Part shown: piece after piece, positions 16,845 to 26,403 of the stretch | Position numbering within the stretch: the stretch's first letter is position 1 | Layout: each line of letters starts with the position of its first letter | Source: Amphibacillus xylanus NBRC 15112 | GTDB taxonomy: Bacteria; Bacillota; Bacilli; Bacillales; Amphibacillaceae | Direction of reading: 5' to 3' | Assembly (NCBI RefSeq): GCF_000307165.1 | Contig: NC_018704.1 | Span: 2,505,487-2,569,486 of the forward strand | DNA: 64,000 nt | Translations under genes and position numbers: made by a program | The notes under the pieces: model-generated | Database searches by the model: none | The model's input: the letters and a program-made list of their open reading frames with translations, nothing else | Told to the model about the DNA's origin: nothing

Positions 16845-18377
16845 ATGAATAAATTCACAAACCCTGTTATTGAAGGATTTGCACCAGACCCATCTGTATG
16901 TGCAGTAGGGGATGATTATTATTTAGTAACATCCACATTTGCCTATTTCCCTGGTGTTCCTGTTTATCACAGTAAAGACCTTGTTAACTGGAAGCAAATC
17001 GGTAACGCCTTGCATCGAGAAGAGCAATTAAAACTATTAAACGCAGAGCATTCTGCTGGTATATTTGCTCCTTGTATTCGTTATCATGAAGGAACATTTT
17101 ATATGATTACTACTAACGTATCTCATGGTGGTAACTTCTTAGTTACAGCAACCGACCCGGCTGGTCCTTGGTCAGATCCATACTTTATTGACAATGCACC
17201 TGGAATTGATCCTAGCCTATTCTTTGATGATGACGGAAAGTGCTACTATGTCGGAACTCGCCCGAATCCAGAAGGGGTAAAATACAATGGGGATTGGGAA
17301 GTATGGTTACAGGAATTTGATCTTGAAACAATGCAACTAACTGGTGTAAGTACGAAGCTTTGGAAAGGTGCTTTACACACAGCGATTTGGCCAGAGGCGC
17401 CTCACATCTATAAAAAAGATGGTTACTATTATTTATTAATTGCAGAGGGTGGTACAGGATTTAACCACGCTTGTACGGTTGCTCGTAGTGAAAGAGTTGA
17501 CGGTCCATATATCGGAAATAAAAACAACCCAATCTTAACACACCGTCACCTAGGTAAAGATTTCCCTGTTCACAATGTTGGACACGGTGACTTTGTTGAA
17601 ACACCTGATGGAAAATGGTATATTACATTATTAGCTAGCCGAATTTTCGATGGATACAGTAACCTAGGTAGAGAAACATTCTTGGCTGAGGTTGTATGGG
17701 AAGATGGTTGGCCAGTTGTTAACCCAGGTGTTGGACGTCTGCTTGAAGTACAAGAGCATAAGCTACCATTAGTACCTGTTGAGCAAACTGAAAAACATAC
17801 ATTTGAAACGATTAAACCAGAATTTATGTTTTTACGTAATCCAGATATGAGTAATTTCGATAATAAAGTAAGAGAAGGATGGTTACGTCTACATCCAACT
17901 ACTACAACAATTAAAGACTTAGCTTCACCTACATTCTTAAGTGTTCGTCAACAATCAATGTGGTATAAACTATCTACACATGTTGAGCTAGCACTCGCTC
18001 CAGGTGGAGAAGCAGGTCTAGTCATTTTACAAAATGATAAGTACTCAATCCGCCTTGTAGCTGTTGAAGAGGAAAATCAAACAGTTGTTAAAATGGTTAC
18101 AATGATTGACAGTGAAGAAACAGTAGTAGGATCAGAAGTGATTACTGAGAAAGACATCGTTCTAGAAATTCACGGCACAGGACAAAGAGTTAAAGGTATT
18201 TGCCGAGTAGGAGATCAAGAACTGGTTATTGCTGAAGATGTTGATGCTCACTATTTAAGTACTGAAGTTGCTGGTGGATTCGTTGGTTGTACATTAGGAA
18301 TCTACACAACGTCAACTGCTAAAGAACCTGGATATGCTGACTTTGAATGGTTAGAAAATAAAAAAACAAATAAATAA
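16845..18377 (+). CDS. Glycoside hydrolase family 43, probable beta-xylosidase
   Basis: 510 residues: a five-bladed propeller catalytic domain (about 1-310) and a C-terminal beta-sandwich (about 325-508) of the kind found in xylan-active GH43 enzymes. Catalytic acids visible: the base Asp in FAPDPSV (about 15), the pKa-setting Asp in GIDPSLFFDDDG and the acid Glu in WPEAPHIYKK. There is no signal peptide, so it should act on imported oligosaccharides in the cytoplasm. The closest reading is xylan 1,4-beta-xylosidase, with alpha-L-arabinofuranosidase as an alternative. AAGGAG lies upstream of the ATG. A hairpin follows, then a second GH43 gene. Confidence 0.88.
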   Translation: MNKFTNPVIEGFAPDPSVCAVGDDYYLVTSTFAYFPGVPVYHSKDLVNWKQIGNALHREEQLKLLNAEHSAGIFAPCIRYHEGTFYMITTNVSHGGNFLVTATDPAGPWSDPYFIDNAPGIDPSLFFDDDGKCYYVGTRPNPEGVKYNGDWEVWLQEFDLETMQLTGVSTKLWKGALHTAIWPEAPHIYKKDGYYYLLIAEGGTGFNHACTVARSERVDGPYIGNKNNPILTHRHLGKDFPVHNVGHGDFVETPDGKWYITLLASRIFDGYSNLGRETFLAEVVWEDGWPVVNPGVGRLLEVQEHKLPLVPVEQTEKHTFETIKPEFMFLRNPDMSNFDNKVREGWLRLHPTTTTIKDLASPTFLSVRQQSMWYKLSTHVELALAPGGEAGLVILQNDKYSIRLVAVEEENQTVVKMVTMIDSEETVVGSEVITEKDIVLEIHGTGQRVKGICRVGDQELVIAEDVDAHYLSTEVAGGFVGCTLGIYTTSTAKEPGYADFEWLENKKTNK

Positions 18378-18384
18378 TGAGATA

Positions 18385-18408
18385 GGGCTGAGCTTTGGCT
18401 CAGCCTTT
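18385..18408 (+). terminator. Intercistronic hairpin between the GH43 genes
   Basis: GGCTGAGC, loop TTTG, GCTCAGCC, then TTTT. Compact and GC-rich, it should reduce expression of the second GH43 gene or stabilise the first message. Confidence 0.75.
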
Positions 18409-18438
18409 TAATCAGTTATTTTCAAGAGGAGGATTTAA

Positions 18439-19983
18439 ATGTCTGAAATAGTTAAAGCGATTAATCCAATTGTCCCACTAGATTATCCCGATCCTGATGT
18501 CATTAGGGTTGATGATACGTACTATATGGTCACAACGACAATGCATTTTATGCCAGGTTGTGAAATTCTACGTTCATATGACTTAGTTAACTGGGAGCAT
18601 GCCGCTTTCGTTTATGATAAGTTAGACAGTACACCTGCTCAAAGACTTGAAAATGGTCAAAACATCTATGGTAAAGGAATGTGGGCAGCAAGCATTCGTC
18701 ACCATAAAGGAAAGTTTTACGTTATATTTGCTGCAAACGATACACGCAAAACATACCTATTTACAGCAGAACAAGTAGAAGGCCCATGGGAAAAAAGCGA
18801 GATCGAAGGCTTCTATCATGATTCTTCTTTACTTTTTGATGATGATGATCGTGTCTATCTTGTATATGGTAATAGAGATGTCCAACTAATCGAACTTGAA
18901 AGTGACTTATCTAAACCAAAAGAAGGTGGAATTAACAGGACAATCGTATCTGACCGTGACAACCCTAATTTAGGTTATGAAGGTGCTCACTTCTATAAAA
19001 TTAACCAGAAGTATTATGTGTTCTTAATCCGTTCATTGCCGGATCGATGGATGCGAGTAGAAGGCTGTTTTGTTGCTGATTCAATAGATGGTGAATTTAA
19101 AGGTGGAGACATTTTCATAGATGATCGTAATTACTGCGGTCAAGGGGTGGCTCAAGGAGGCATTGTTGATACACCTGATGGAGATTGGTATGCAATTCTA
19201 TTCCAAGATCATGGAGCAGTTGGACGTATTCCAATTTTACTACCGATTAAATGGGAAAATGACTTCCCAGTATTCGGTGCTGAAGGAAAGGTACCAACTG
19301 ATTTTACAACAAAAAGCACAAGACCTAATTATTCATATCAACCATTAGTTAACTCTGATGATTTTAAGCAACGTTACGATAATACTTATGGATTAGCGCC
19401 AATATGGCAATTTAATCATGAACCAATTGAAAGTGATTTTTCAATTAATGAGGATAAAGGTTATTTTGAATTAAGAACAAGTAAAGTGACAAATAATATA
19501 CTAGATGCAACAAATACATTAACAACTAGAATGCTCTTCCCTCACTGTGCCGCTGAAGTTACTGTTGATGCAAGCCAAATTAAAGATGGCGATGTGACAG
19601 GATTTAGCGCATTTCAAGGAGCGTATGGATTTGTTGGCATCACAAAGCAAGATTCAAAATACTATTTAATTATGCGAACTAAGCCACTAGATAACTTAGA
19701 GATGCAATCATTTGACCCGAATGAAACACCTGAAAAAGAGTGGGAGCGAATTGAAATTGATCATCCTACGATGACATTTAGAATTGAAGCGGACTTTTGG
19801 CAGATGAAAGACGAAGTAAAATTCCTTTATCAAAAAGACGATCAATTTATTCAGATAGGCCCTAATCATCAAACGGCTTTTAGACTAGATCACTTTACCG
19901 GATGTAGATTTGGTTTATTCTACTATTCAACAGAGCAATCTGGCGGCACTGTTCAATTCAGTCAGTTTAAATATATAAAGTAA
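18439..19983 (+). CDS. Glycoside hydrolase family 43 (second enzyme)
   Basis: 514 residues, GH43 propeller at about 1-310 and a beta-sandwich C-terminal domain. Active-site acids are seen in PLDYPDPDVI (base Asp), FYHDSSLLFDDDD and GYEGAHFYKI (acid Glu). It differs clearly from the first enzyme (for example ENGQNIYGKGMWAASIRHH and NYCGQGVAQGGIVD), so the pair is likely to have complementary specificities, xylosidase and arabinofuranosidase or action on decorated oligosaccharides. No signal peptide. AGAGGAGG is the RBS, 55 bases after the previous gene, and a strong terminator follows. The exact substrate is unresolved. Confidence 0.88.
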   Translation: MSEIVKAINPIVPLDYPDPDVIRVDDTYYMVTTTMHFMPGCEILRSYDLVNWEHAAFVYDKLDSTPAQRLENGQNIYGKGMWAASIRHHKGKFYVIFAANDTRKTYLFTAEQVEGPWEKSEIEGFYHDSSLLFDDDDRVYLVYGNRDVQLIELESDLSKPKEGGINRTIVSDRDNPNLGYEGAHFYKINQKYYVFLIRSLPDRWMRVEGCFVADSIDGEFKGGDIFIDDRNYCGQGVAQGGIVDTPDGDWYAILFQDHGAVGRIPILLPIKWENDFPVFGAEGKVPTDFTTKSTRPNYSYQPLVNSDDFKQRYDNTYGLAPIWQFNHEPIESDFSINEDKGYFELRTSKVTNNILDATNTLTTRMLFPHCAAEVTVDASQIKDGDVTGFSAFQGAYGFVGITKQDSKYYLIMRTKPLDNLEMQSFDPNETPEKEWERIEIDHPTMTFRIEADFWQMKDEVKFLYQKDDQFIQIGPNHQTAFRLDHFTGCRFGLFYYSTEQSGGTVQFSQFKYIK

Positions 19984-20010
19984 TATAATTAAACATAGTT
20001 AAATAAAAGC

Positions 20011-20065
20011 AAAGCATAGATACACTTTGGATTAATATTGACCAGAGATCATATCTATGCTTTTT
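20011..20065 (+). terminator. Terminator after the second GH43 gene
   Basis: AAAGCATAGATA (20011-20022) pairs with TATCTATGCTTT (20052-20063), with a T-run after the right arm. It separates the GH43 pair from the binding-protein gene, which therefore needs its own promoter. Confidence 0.8.
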
Positions 20066-20127
20066 CCTATTTTCACCTAGAATTTCCCCTGTTAAATAAC
20101 TAACTTATGACATGTGGTATTTTAATT

Positions 20128-20141
20128 TGAAAGCGCTATCA
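20128..20141. promoter_or_regulatory. cre site (CcpA operator) upstream of the binding-protein gene
   Basis: TGAAAGCGCTATCA fits the cre consensus TGWNANCGNTNWCA at every defined position and lies 94 bases before the solute-binding protein start, in the probable promoter region. Carbon catabolite repression of the sugar locus is the usual meaning. Confidence 0.8.
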
Positions 20142-20234
20142 TTTAAGGTGAGGACAACGGAATCAAAACGAAGTGGAGGTCTATATATATTAAGCTGATT
20201 TCGTGATCCAAATTATATTTTTGGGGGTATAAAG

Positions 20235-21602
20235 GTGAAAAAGCGGATATTGGCAATTTTATTAGTACTTATTTTTGCACTTGTAGCTTGTGGAGATAAA
20301 GATACTGCTTCTCCAAATGACGTTGAGGGTGACGACACCGACAATACTGAAGAGACGACTGATGAGGTTGAAGAAGAAGAGCCCACAGTTGACTATGAAC
20401 AAACACCAGAAATGGATTTTGACCTAGGTGGCAGAACACTCAAGCTTGTATCATGGTACGATGAGCAAGTAGGTGAAGGTAGCCCAGACAGTATTGCTAT
20501 TTCTGAGAATATGGAAGCACTAAAAGAAAAGCATAACTTCGATATTGAATACGTTGTAGTTGATTACGGTGAGTATCAAGAGAGAGTTACTGCATCATTA
20601 ATTGCTGGTGAACCTTTAGGTGATATTATTAGACTTCCGAGACCATGGATGATTCCTACACTAACTAGACAAGGATTATTCCATCCAGTAGATGAGTACG
20701 TTATTAATGAAAACTCATTTGTTCTTCAATACACTGAACAACATTCTGAGTTTGACGGTAGAGGTTATGGATTCCGTGTCGGTATCGCAGGAGCTGCTGG
20801 TGGTGTATTCTATAACCGAACACTTATGAATGAGTTAAACTTAGATCCATTACAGGCTTATGTTGATAATGGTGAGTGGAATTGGGAAACGTTTAAAGCA
20901 GTTGCTGAATCAGCAAATCAAGACACTAACAATGATGGTACTATCGACACGTGGGGACTTGCAACATCAAGCATTCTCGTCCAAGCACTTGCAGCTAACG
21001 AAGCAGCAATTGTACGTAACGGAAAACAAAACTTAGAAGATCCAGCTACTATTGAAGTTATGGAGTTTATTTCTGAGCTTGGTGATGGTATTGCTCGTCC
21101 AACTGAAGGTGGAGACTGGACTGAACCTAAACAGTTCTTCTTACAAGGTAATACTCTAATGTATGTAGGTCAGGACTATGAGATGGCTGACTTTATTGAT
21201 GGACTACCAGACCATGATATTGGATTCCTTCCTTTCCCTATGGGGCCAAGTGCATCAAGTTACCAAACACATATTACAATTCCTAACTACTACACAATTC
21301 CAAGTGCTGTAGAGGATCCAGATAAGATTGTTTATCTGTGGGAGAAGATGTATGACATTGAATCAATTTATGACTATCCAGAACAAGCTAACTTCGAAAC
21401 ACACTTCAATAATGAAGATGATATTAACAACGCTAGATTAGCTGTTCAAAGTTTCCAAGTTATTGAGCAAATTGACTATTACCCATCAATGCCTTATTAC
21501 GAATTTAGTGGTGAGTTAAGTGATGGCGTTAATATTTCAACACTCATTGAATCATATGGTCCTTCATTCCAAGCAGCCATTGACGAGGTTTGGGGAGAAT
21601 AA
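20235..21602 (+). CDS. Extracellular sugar-binding lipoprotein of an ABC transporter
   Basis: 455 residues. A lipoprotein signal (MKKRILAILLVLIFALVACG) puts the lipidated Cys at 19, followed by an acidic linker rich in Asp, Glu and Thr (about 20-58) and a family 1-type solute-binding domain (TLKLVSWYD, GEPLGDIIRLPR, GGVFYNRTLM, WNWETFKAVAE). It should capture sugars, probably xylo- or arabino-oligosaccharides given its neighbours, outside the cell. No permease or ATPase genes follow; a terminator and a DnaA-box cluster come next, so the membrane parts must be encoded elsewhere. A start behind GGGGGT and a cre site upstream agree with sugar regulation. Confidence 0.88.
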   Translation: MKKRILAILLVLIFALVACGDKDTASPNDVEGDDTDNTEETTDEVEEEEPTVDYEQTPEMDFDLGGRTLKLVSWYDEQVGEGSPDSIAISENMEALKEKHNFDIEYVVVDYGEYQERVTASLIAGEPLGDIIRLPRPWMIPTLTRQGLFHPVDEYVINENSFVLQYTEQHSEFDGRGYGFRVGIAGAAGGVFYNRTLMNELNLDPLQAYVDNGEWNWETFKAVAESANQDTNNDGTIDTWGLATSSILVQALAANEAAIVRNGKQNLEDPATIEVMEFISELGDGIARPTEGGDWTEPKQFFLQGNTLMYVGQDYEMADFIDGLPDHDIGFLPFPMGPSASSYQTHITIPNYYTIPSAVEDPDKIVYLWEKMYDIESIYDYPEQANFETHFNNEDDINNARLAVQSFQVIEQIDYYPSMPYYEFSGELSDGVNISTLIESYGPSFQAAIDEVWGE

Positions 21603-21626
21603 TAAATAATTCAAAAGCTAATCATA

Positions 21627-21670
21627 AAGCAGTATCCTATGTTTAAGTAGGATACTGCTTAAATTTTTTT
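21627..21670 (+). terminator. Terminator after the binding-protein gene
   Basis: AAGCAGTATCCTA (21627-21639) and TAGGATACTGCTT (21648-21660) form a perfect 13-bp stem followed within a few bases by seven T residues. Confidence 0.9.
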
Positions 21671-21871
21671 ATCCACTTTCTTATCCACAGAACTCATTAT
21701 ATTGCTTTATCCACTGATACTACACAGGTTAACCACAACTTTTCCACACTTTGTTGAAAATTTATTTTTTTCAGTTAGACATTTTGTGTGGGAATACCCG
21801 TTCTGTACTATATATTGAAAGTTACACACAACGTTATGCACAGTCTGTGGATAACGTTTGGTTTATCCCCA
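21669..21871. other. Cluster of DnaA boxes outside oriC
   Basis: Three perfect TTATNCACA boxes occur: 21681-21689 (TTATCCACA), 21834-21842 (TTATGCACA) and 21846-21854 (reverse strand, TGTGGATAA). One-mismatch boxes lie at 21669-21677, 21707-21715, 21729-21737, 21740-21748, 21822-21830 and 21863-21871. That is nine in about 200 bases, in a convergent intergenic region with no gene. Bacillus subtilis has such clusters outside oriC that titrate DnaA and restrain initiation. Confidence 0.8.
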
Positions 21872-21978
21872 AAACCTACCCTGTCTAGCTCCTTTTAGCC
21901 TTATATCCAACTGATTAGACTTGTATTTAATACATTTTAATCCCTGTGGACATCATATATATAAATATTTTTTAACAA

Positions 21979-22013
21979 ATTAAAAGTGTTAGCATAACAC
22001 TAACACTTTTAAT
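21979..22013 (-). terminator. Terminator of the wal/htrA operon
   Basis: ATTAAAAGTGTTAG and CTAACACTTTTAAT make a perfect 14-bp stem around CATAACA, placed 27 bases after the htrA-type stop on the minus strand. The T-run is short, so it may also be a 3' stabilising hairpin. Confidence 0.7.
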
Positions 22014-22039
22014 TAGGAACTATATATGGTATTTAAATT

Positions 22040-23311
22040 TTACTGTTTTGTTAATTCAACTATGACCTGTTCTGCTTGACCCATTCGGTAAAAGTCGACC
22101 ACCATCGTATCACCCGGTTGTTTCTTTTGATATAAAAACTTCCTTAGATCAACGATCGTATGGACGGGTTCCCCGTCTAATTCAACAATGACGTCATAAG
22201 GTTGTAATCCTGCATAGTCTGCGGGAGTAAAGGGTTCAACTGATTGAATGTAAATACCACCCATCACGTGATCAGGTAATTGTAAGCTTCTTTTCCACTC
22301 TGTTTTAGGAACGTCAATTAGTGAATATGCCTCAACACCTAAAAATGCGCGTGTCACTTGCCCTGTTTGCTCTAATTCTTGAATAACAGGTAGGGCTTCA
22401 TTAATGGGTATCGCAAAGCCAATTCCTTCAACCGCTTCCTGATTAATTTTCATTGAATTAATTCCGATTAACTGTCCTTGCATGTTAATCAGCGCACCAC
22501 CACTGTTACCTGGGTTGATAGCAGCATCCGTTTGAATAACATCTGCTTGCCAATCTGCTAATCCATCACCACTAAAGTCTTGAGGTATTGAACGTTGTGT
22601 GCCACTAATAATCCCTTGTGTGACAGAGCCTGACAATCCTAAACCTAATGGATTACCAATTGCAATCACTGGTTCTCCAACTTTCGTTAGCTCAGAATTT
22701 CCCAACTCAATGACTACATCAATATGTGTTCCATCAACCTCTAGTACAGCTAAATCAGTGTATAAATCACTACCTTTAAGCTCAGCAATTAAGCGTGTAT
22801 CGTCTTCTAAAATAATCTCAATTTGATCTGCACCTTCAATAACATGATGGTTCGTCACAATATAGGCTCGATCAGCTTCTTTTCTATAAATAACGCCTGA
22901 TCCCGTCCCACCATCATAACTTGCCTGATCCCAAAAGTTAAATGATTTCGTTTGGAGATTCTCAACCCCAACTACAGCTGGCGTTACACGTTCAACAATC
23001 GAGGTTACTTGTGTAGCAATATCAACACTTACAGGTCTAATTGGATCTAATTTATAAGTGGACTCTTCTTGTGTAGTATGCATCATCTGTCCAACAATAT
23101 TTCCTTGTTCGGATACGACATAAAATTGATACGGTAACAAGTCCAATTCTATTAGTTTAGGTAAAGCTACAGCAAACAAAAATGCACCTAAAACTACTCC
23201 TATAACTAAGGAGAGGAATAGATTTATTGTATTTCGTCGATAACGTTTATTTCGGCTTCTATTCGTACCATCATCAAAATATACGATCCTGATCAACCCC
23301 TTTACTACCAA
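22040..23311 (-). CDS. htrC: HtrA/DegP-type membrane-anchored serine protease
   Basis: 423 residues. One N-terminal membrane anchor (about 28-52) puts the protease outside the membrane. The trypsin-like domain shows the His in TNHHVIEGA, the Asp in YTDLAVLEVD and the Ser in GNSGGALI; a single PDZ domain follows (about 320-420). It matches the YyxA/HtrC protein that ends the wal operon in bacilli and degrades misfolded envelope proteins. The longest frame starts at a TTG (23311), with GAGGT about 12 bases upstream; the true start is uncertain. It lies 30 bases after walJ, in the same operon, and upstream of the DnaA-box cluster. Confidence 0.9.
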   Translation of the reverse strand: MVVKGLIRIVYFDDGTNRSRNKRYRRNTINLFLSLVIGVVLGAFLFAVALPKLIELDLLPYQFYVVSEQGNIVGQMMHTTQEESTYKLDPIRPVSVDIATQVTSIVERVTPAVVGVENLQTKSFNFWDQASYDGGTGSGVIYRKEADRAYIVTNHHVIEGADQIEIILEDDTRLIAELKGSDLYTDLAVLEVDGTHIDVVIELGNSELTKVGEPVIAIGNPLGLGLSGSVTQGIISGTQRSIPQDFSGDGLADWQADVIQTDAAINPGNSGGALINMQGQLIGINSMKINQEAVEGIGFAIPINEALPVIQELEQTGQVTRAFLGVEAYSLIDVPKTEWKRSLQLPDHVMGGIYIQSVEPFTPADYAGLQPYDVIVELDGEPVHTIVDLRKFLYQKKQPGDTMVVDFYRMGQAEQVIVELTKQ

Positions 23312-23341
23312 TGTGACTAGTTTACCTCAAAAAGTTGAAGT

Positions 23342-24139
23342 TTAAACCACTTGATAAAGAGGCGTAGGCACTAGAGGATCTGTATCATGAATTGTAACTG
23401 TATCACCAATTGGAAAATCAGCTTGCTTTAGGTGATTTTCTACTGACATTCGTGCAAGTTCCTTCATATTGTTATCTTTACTTAAATGAGCCAGATAAAT
23501 TCGTTTTGTTTGGTCACCAATTATATCTTCTAATGCAAGCGCGCAGTCATCATTTGATACGTGACCATAGTCACCCAAAATACGACGCTTAACGTTCCAA
23601 GGGTATCGGCCCATTTGAAGCATTGAAACATCATGATTAGCTTCAAATATTAATGCATCAGCATTTTCCACTGTTTTCTTAATTCGTTCGGAAACATAGC
23701 CTAGATCCGTTACAATTGCAACTTTCTTTCCTTGGTGGTGAAATGCATAAAACATCGGCTCAGCTGCATCATGTGATACACCAAAAGATTCTACATCAAT
23801 ATCACCAAATGTTTTAACTTGTTCCATCTCAAAAATAAATTTTTGATCAAGTGAGATTTTACCAATGGAGTGCTCCATTGCCTTCCATGTTTTTTCGTTT
23901 GCATAAATCGGCAAATTATATTTTCTTGCGATAATGCCGAGCCCTTTAATGTGGTCACTATGCTCATGAGTAACTAAAATCCTTGATAGTTCTTTGGGAT
24001 TTAAACCCGATTCTTCAAACAATCGATCGATCTGCTTTCCGCTAAGCCCAGCATCGACTAAAATTTTCTCTTTATCTGTCCCTATATAAAATGCATTGCC
24101 TGAACTTCCTGAGGCAAGCACTGAAAATTGAAACGTCAT
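23342..24139 (-). CDS. walJ: WalJ (YycJ) metallo-beta-lactamase-fold hydrolase
   Basis: 265 residues with the metal-binding core [11 protein letters not shown] (about 57-67), [10 protein letters not shown] and DLGYV, plus a late His in [10 protein letters not shown]. The family resembles DNA and RNA hydrolases and is tied in B. subtilis and relatives to cell-wall and DNA-repair phenotypes, though the substrate is not settled. It is the fifth gene of walRKHIJ; its start overlaps the walI stop by four bases (ATGA), so translation is coupled. Cytoplasmic, no signal peptide. Confidence 0.93.
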   Translation of the reverse strand: MTFQFSVLASGSSGNAFYIGTDKEKILVDAGLSGKQIDRLFEESGLNPKELSRILVTHEHSDHIKGLGIIARKYNLPIYANEKTWKAMEHSIGKISLDQKFIFEMEQVKTFGDIDVESFGVSHDAAEPMFYAFHHQGKKVAIVTDLGYVSERIKKTVENADALIFEANHDVSMLQMGRYPWNVKRRILGDYGHVSNDDCALALEDIIGDQTKRIYLAHLSKDNNMKELARMSVENHLKQADFPIGDTVTIHDTDPLVPTPLYQVV

Positions 24140-25071
24140 TCTTTATCCACCTCAACTATATTTTGATGAACACCTAATAATGTTTGTGTAATTTTTGAAA
24201 GTAAATCTTCTCTTTCTTCCTCTAAGTGATAAAATTTCAGGTTATCATCGTGTTCTGATTCAAGTAAGTCTACTAAACTGATGATATTTTCTAAAAAAAA
24301 CTGATCATTTTGTGGATAATTATGACCTTCAATCGCATTAACAAAATGATGTTGACTATTATTTACTTGAATATTCCAAGTTGGATTGAGTAATTGCTCA
24401 CCATTAGGTAGTGAAACTAAATTATGATATCCCAAAGAAGCATTTGTGATTGTATCACCTGTTCTTAAAGCGTTTAAGTGATGATATAGTCGGTAAACAG
24501 CATCATATTGTTTAATCAATGATCTCTCTTCATCCGCACCACCAACAACCCTTAATTGTGTCTGTTCATATTGTGTAATATGCCCTTCAGAATTTAGATG
24601 AATCAACAGAATAGCATTAGAATTATAGAATACAGGGTGTTCGATACTTTGAAAATAGACCAGTACTCTAGCTTGTTCAACTTCATCCCAATAAGTATAG
24701 CGATCGCCGTTTAAAATAATATCACTTAGTTGATTATCCTCATCAAGAAAATCAAAAGCAACTGGCTCATCAAAACGAGAAAACAAATAAAAATCATCGA
24801 TCACTACAATTTGTTGATTAGGTAATTGTTCAAGTTCTTTTTGGGCATATAAATTATAATTATAATTTTGCGTATGAATTAGTGGCGCTGTGTAATTCTC
24901 ATCTGAAAGGTTATCTAAGCCACTAATGTTGAATTCCAATTGTTCTTCACGGGATGTAATGGGTATAGTAGCCATGTCCTCTTCTTGCCGATCAATCAGC
25001 TGTTTCACTAAAAATATGTTTAGAATTAAAAAACAAACAATAAATAAATTTTTAATTTGGCCCCATTGCAT
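24136..25071 (-). CDS. walI: WalI (YycI), regulator of WalK
   Basis: 311 residues with one N-terminal membrane segment (about 7-24) and an extracellular remainder. In B. subtilis YycI and YycH form a complex with WalK in the membrane and dampen its activity. The weakly conserved family signature is seen in the N-terminal [20 protein letters not shown] and the late [10 protein letters not shown] region. Its start overlaps the walH end by 20 bases. The assignment rests on topology, length and operon place as much as on sequence. Confidence 0.9.
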   Translation of the reverse strand: MQWGQIKNLFIVCFLILNIFLVKQLIDRQEEDMATIPITSREEQLEFNISGLDNLSDENYTAPLIHTQNYNYNLYAQKELEQLPNQQIVVIDDFYLFSRFDEPVAFDFLDEDNQLSDIILNGDRYTYWDEVEQARVLVYFQSIEHPVFYNSNAILLIHLNSEGHITQYEQTQLRVVGGADEERSLIKQYDAVYRLYHHLNALRTGDTITNASLGYHNLVSLPNGEQLLNPTWNIQVNNSQHHFVNAIEGHNYPQNDQFFLENIISLVDLLESEHDDNLKFYHLEEEREDLLSKITQTLLGVHQNIVEVDKE

Positions 25072-26401
25072 TTGAATCCCCTCCTATACCTTCCGGCAGA
25101 ATTACTAACGGACTCCAGCCATTAATCCCCTTAACATACCAGGTCGGAATCAATTCATACACTTGGCCTTGACCACCTATTTGCTCTCTAACACGATAAC
25201 CAACAGTTACATCATAGATTGCTGATCTCCGGTAACTATCACCACTCAATATTTGGATAACTTCATTAGCACTAATTAAATTTGTCATCTCCCTAGCAAC
25301 ACCACGCTGTTCCACTAAAGTAATTAATGGGTGACGATATTGATAAACAACATGATTATGCCAAGCAACCGAAATAGTCGATAACGGTGATTCTGAGAAA
25401 ATTGGAATCCCATTATAAGATAGTGAAAAATCTACACGATTCGTCTGTGGTGTCATCTCTAATCGAGAAATAAAGTAACTAAATGGTTCCTCATACGTGT
25501 AACCCTTATGTGTATTGATAAAATCATTTACTTCATTTAGCAACTCATAATACGTTAGATCTTCATCCGAAATTCTTTGTTGATTTGTTTGATTGGTAAA
25601 TGTTATATAATTTGATTTATGTGATAGCTCTCTAGTGCCATCAATAAAAATTGTATCTCCTGTTGAAGTTCTTGAACTTCGAACAATTGATGGGGTACTA
25701 AAGAGGAAATTCTTAAACGGATCGATTGGGATATCTCGATAAGAAAAAAGTAAAACTTTAACATCTAAATAATTCGGCAAATACATATTTGTCCCACGAC
25801 TACTTTCATGGACTTCATATGTTATTGACGGCTCAGTAGAAAATACTCGCTCAATCCGCTCTACTCCTTCCGCATATTCCTGTAAACTAGCCCCAATTAC
25901 CCGATCTTCTAGATCATTCCTAAAAATGAGATGAAATCCTTCATGATTTAAAATAATTTCGATTCGATTAAAAATACCTTCTGGAATATCTGTTGATTGA
26001 TCAACTGAAAATAAATCATAAATTGTTTCAGATGGTAGTTCTGTCGCAAATACGATTTCTAATCGATCATTATTTTCTTCCCACCACTCCTCATCTAAAT
26101 TAAAACTCGTAAAATTATATAATGAATATTCACGGATTCGCTCAAATAAATGAACTTCTGCTAATTTTCTTGCTAAACCGATTGGTTTTTCCTCGCTTTG
26201 CTTATGCATAATTAGATAGATGGGCTTTAAAATTTCTGAGCGTGATAAACGATAACCTGATTCAATCTCTGGATCAACTAAATTCTCATCATTACCAGAC
26301 ATCTCAAAGTTCGGCTGGTGGTTCCAAATTGCTAATGTTAAAAACATACTTGAAAACACAAGTAATACGAGTAGGATTGTTTTTAATTGTTCCCGCTTCA
26401 T
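25052..26401 (-). CDS. walH: WalH (YycH), regulator of WalK
   Basis: 449 residues, single N-terminal membrane anchor (about 7-24, KTILLVLLVFSSMFLTLAIW), then an extracellular domain. It is the partner of WalI in restraining the WalK kinase. It starts two bases after the walK stop and overlaps walI at its end, so the three proteins are made together. The length agrees with B. subtilis YycH. Confidence 0.92.
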   Translation of the reverse strand: MKREQLKTILLVLLVFSSMFLTLAIWNHQPNFEMSGNDENLVDPEIESGYRLSRSEILKPIYLIMHKQSEEKPIGLARKLAEVHLFERIREYSLYNFTSFNLDEEWWEENNDRLEIVFATELPSETIYDLFSVDQSTDIPEGIFNRIEIILNHEGFHLIFRNDLEDRVIGASLQEYAEGVERIERVFSTEPSITYEVHESSRGTNMYLPNYLDVKVLLFSYRDIPIDPFKNFLFSTPSIVRSSRTSTGDTIFIDGTRELSHKSNYITFTNQTNQQRISDEDLTYYELLNEVNDFINTHKGYTYEEPFSYFISRLEMTPQTNRVDFSLSYNGIPIFSESPLSTISVAWHNHVVYQYRHPLITLVEQRGVAREMTNLISANEVIQILSGDSYRRSAIYDVTVGYRVREQIGGQGQVYELIPTWYVKGINGWSPLVILPEGIGGDSNAMGPN

Positions 26402-26403
26402 CG

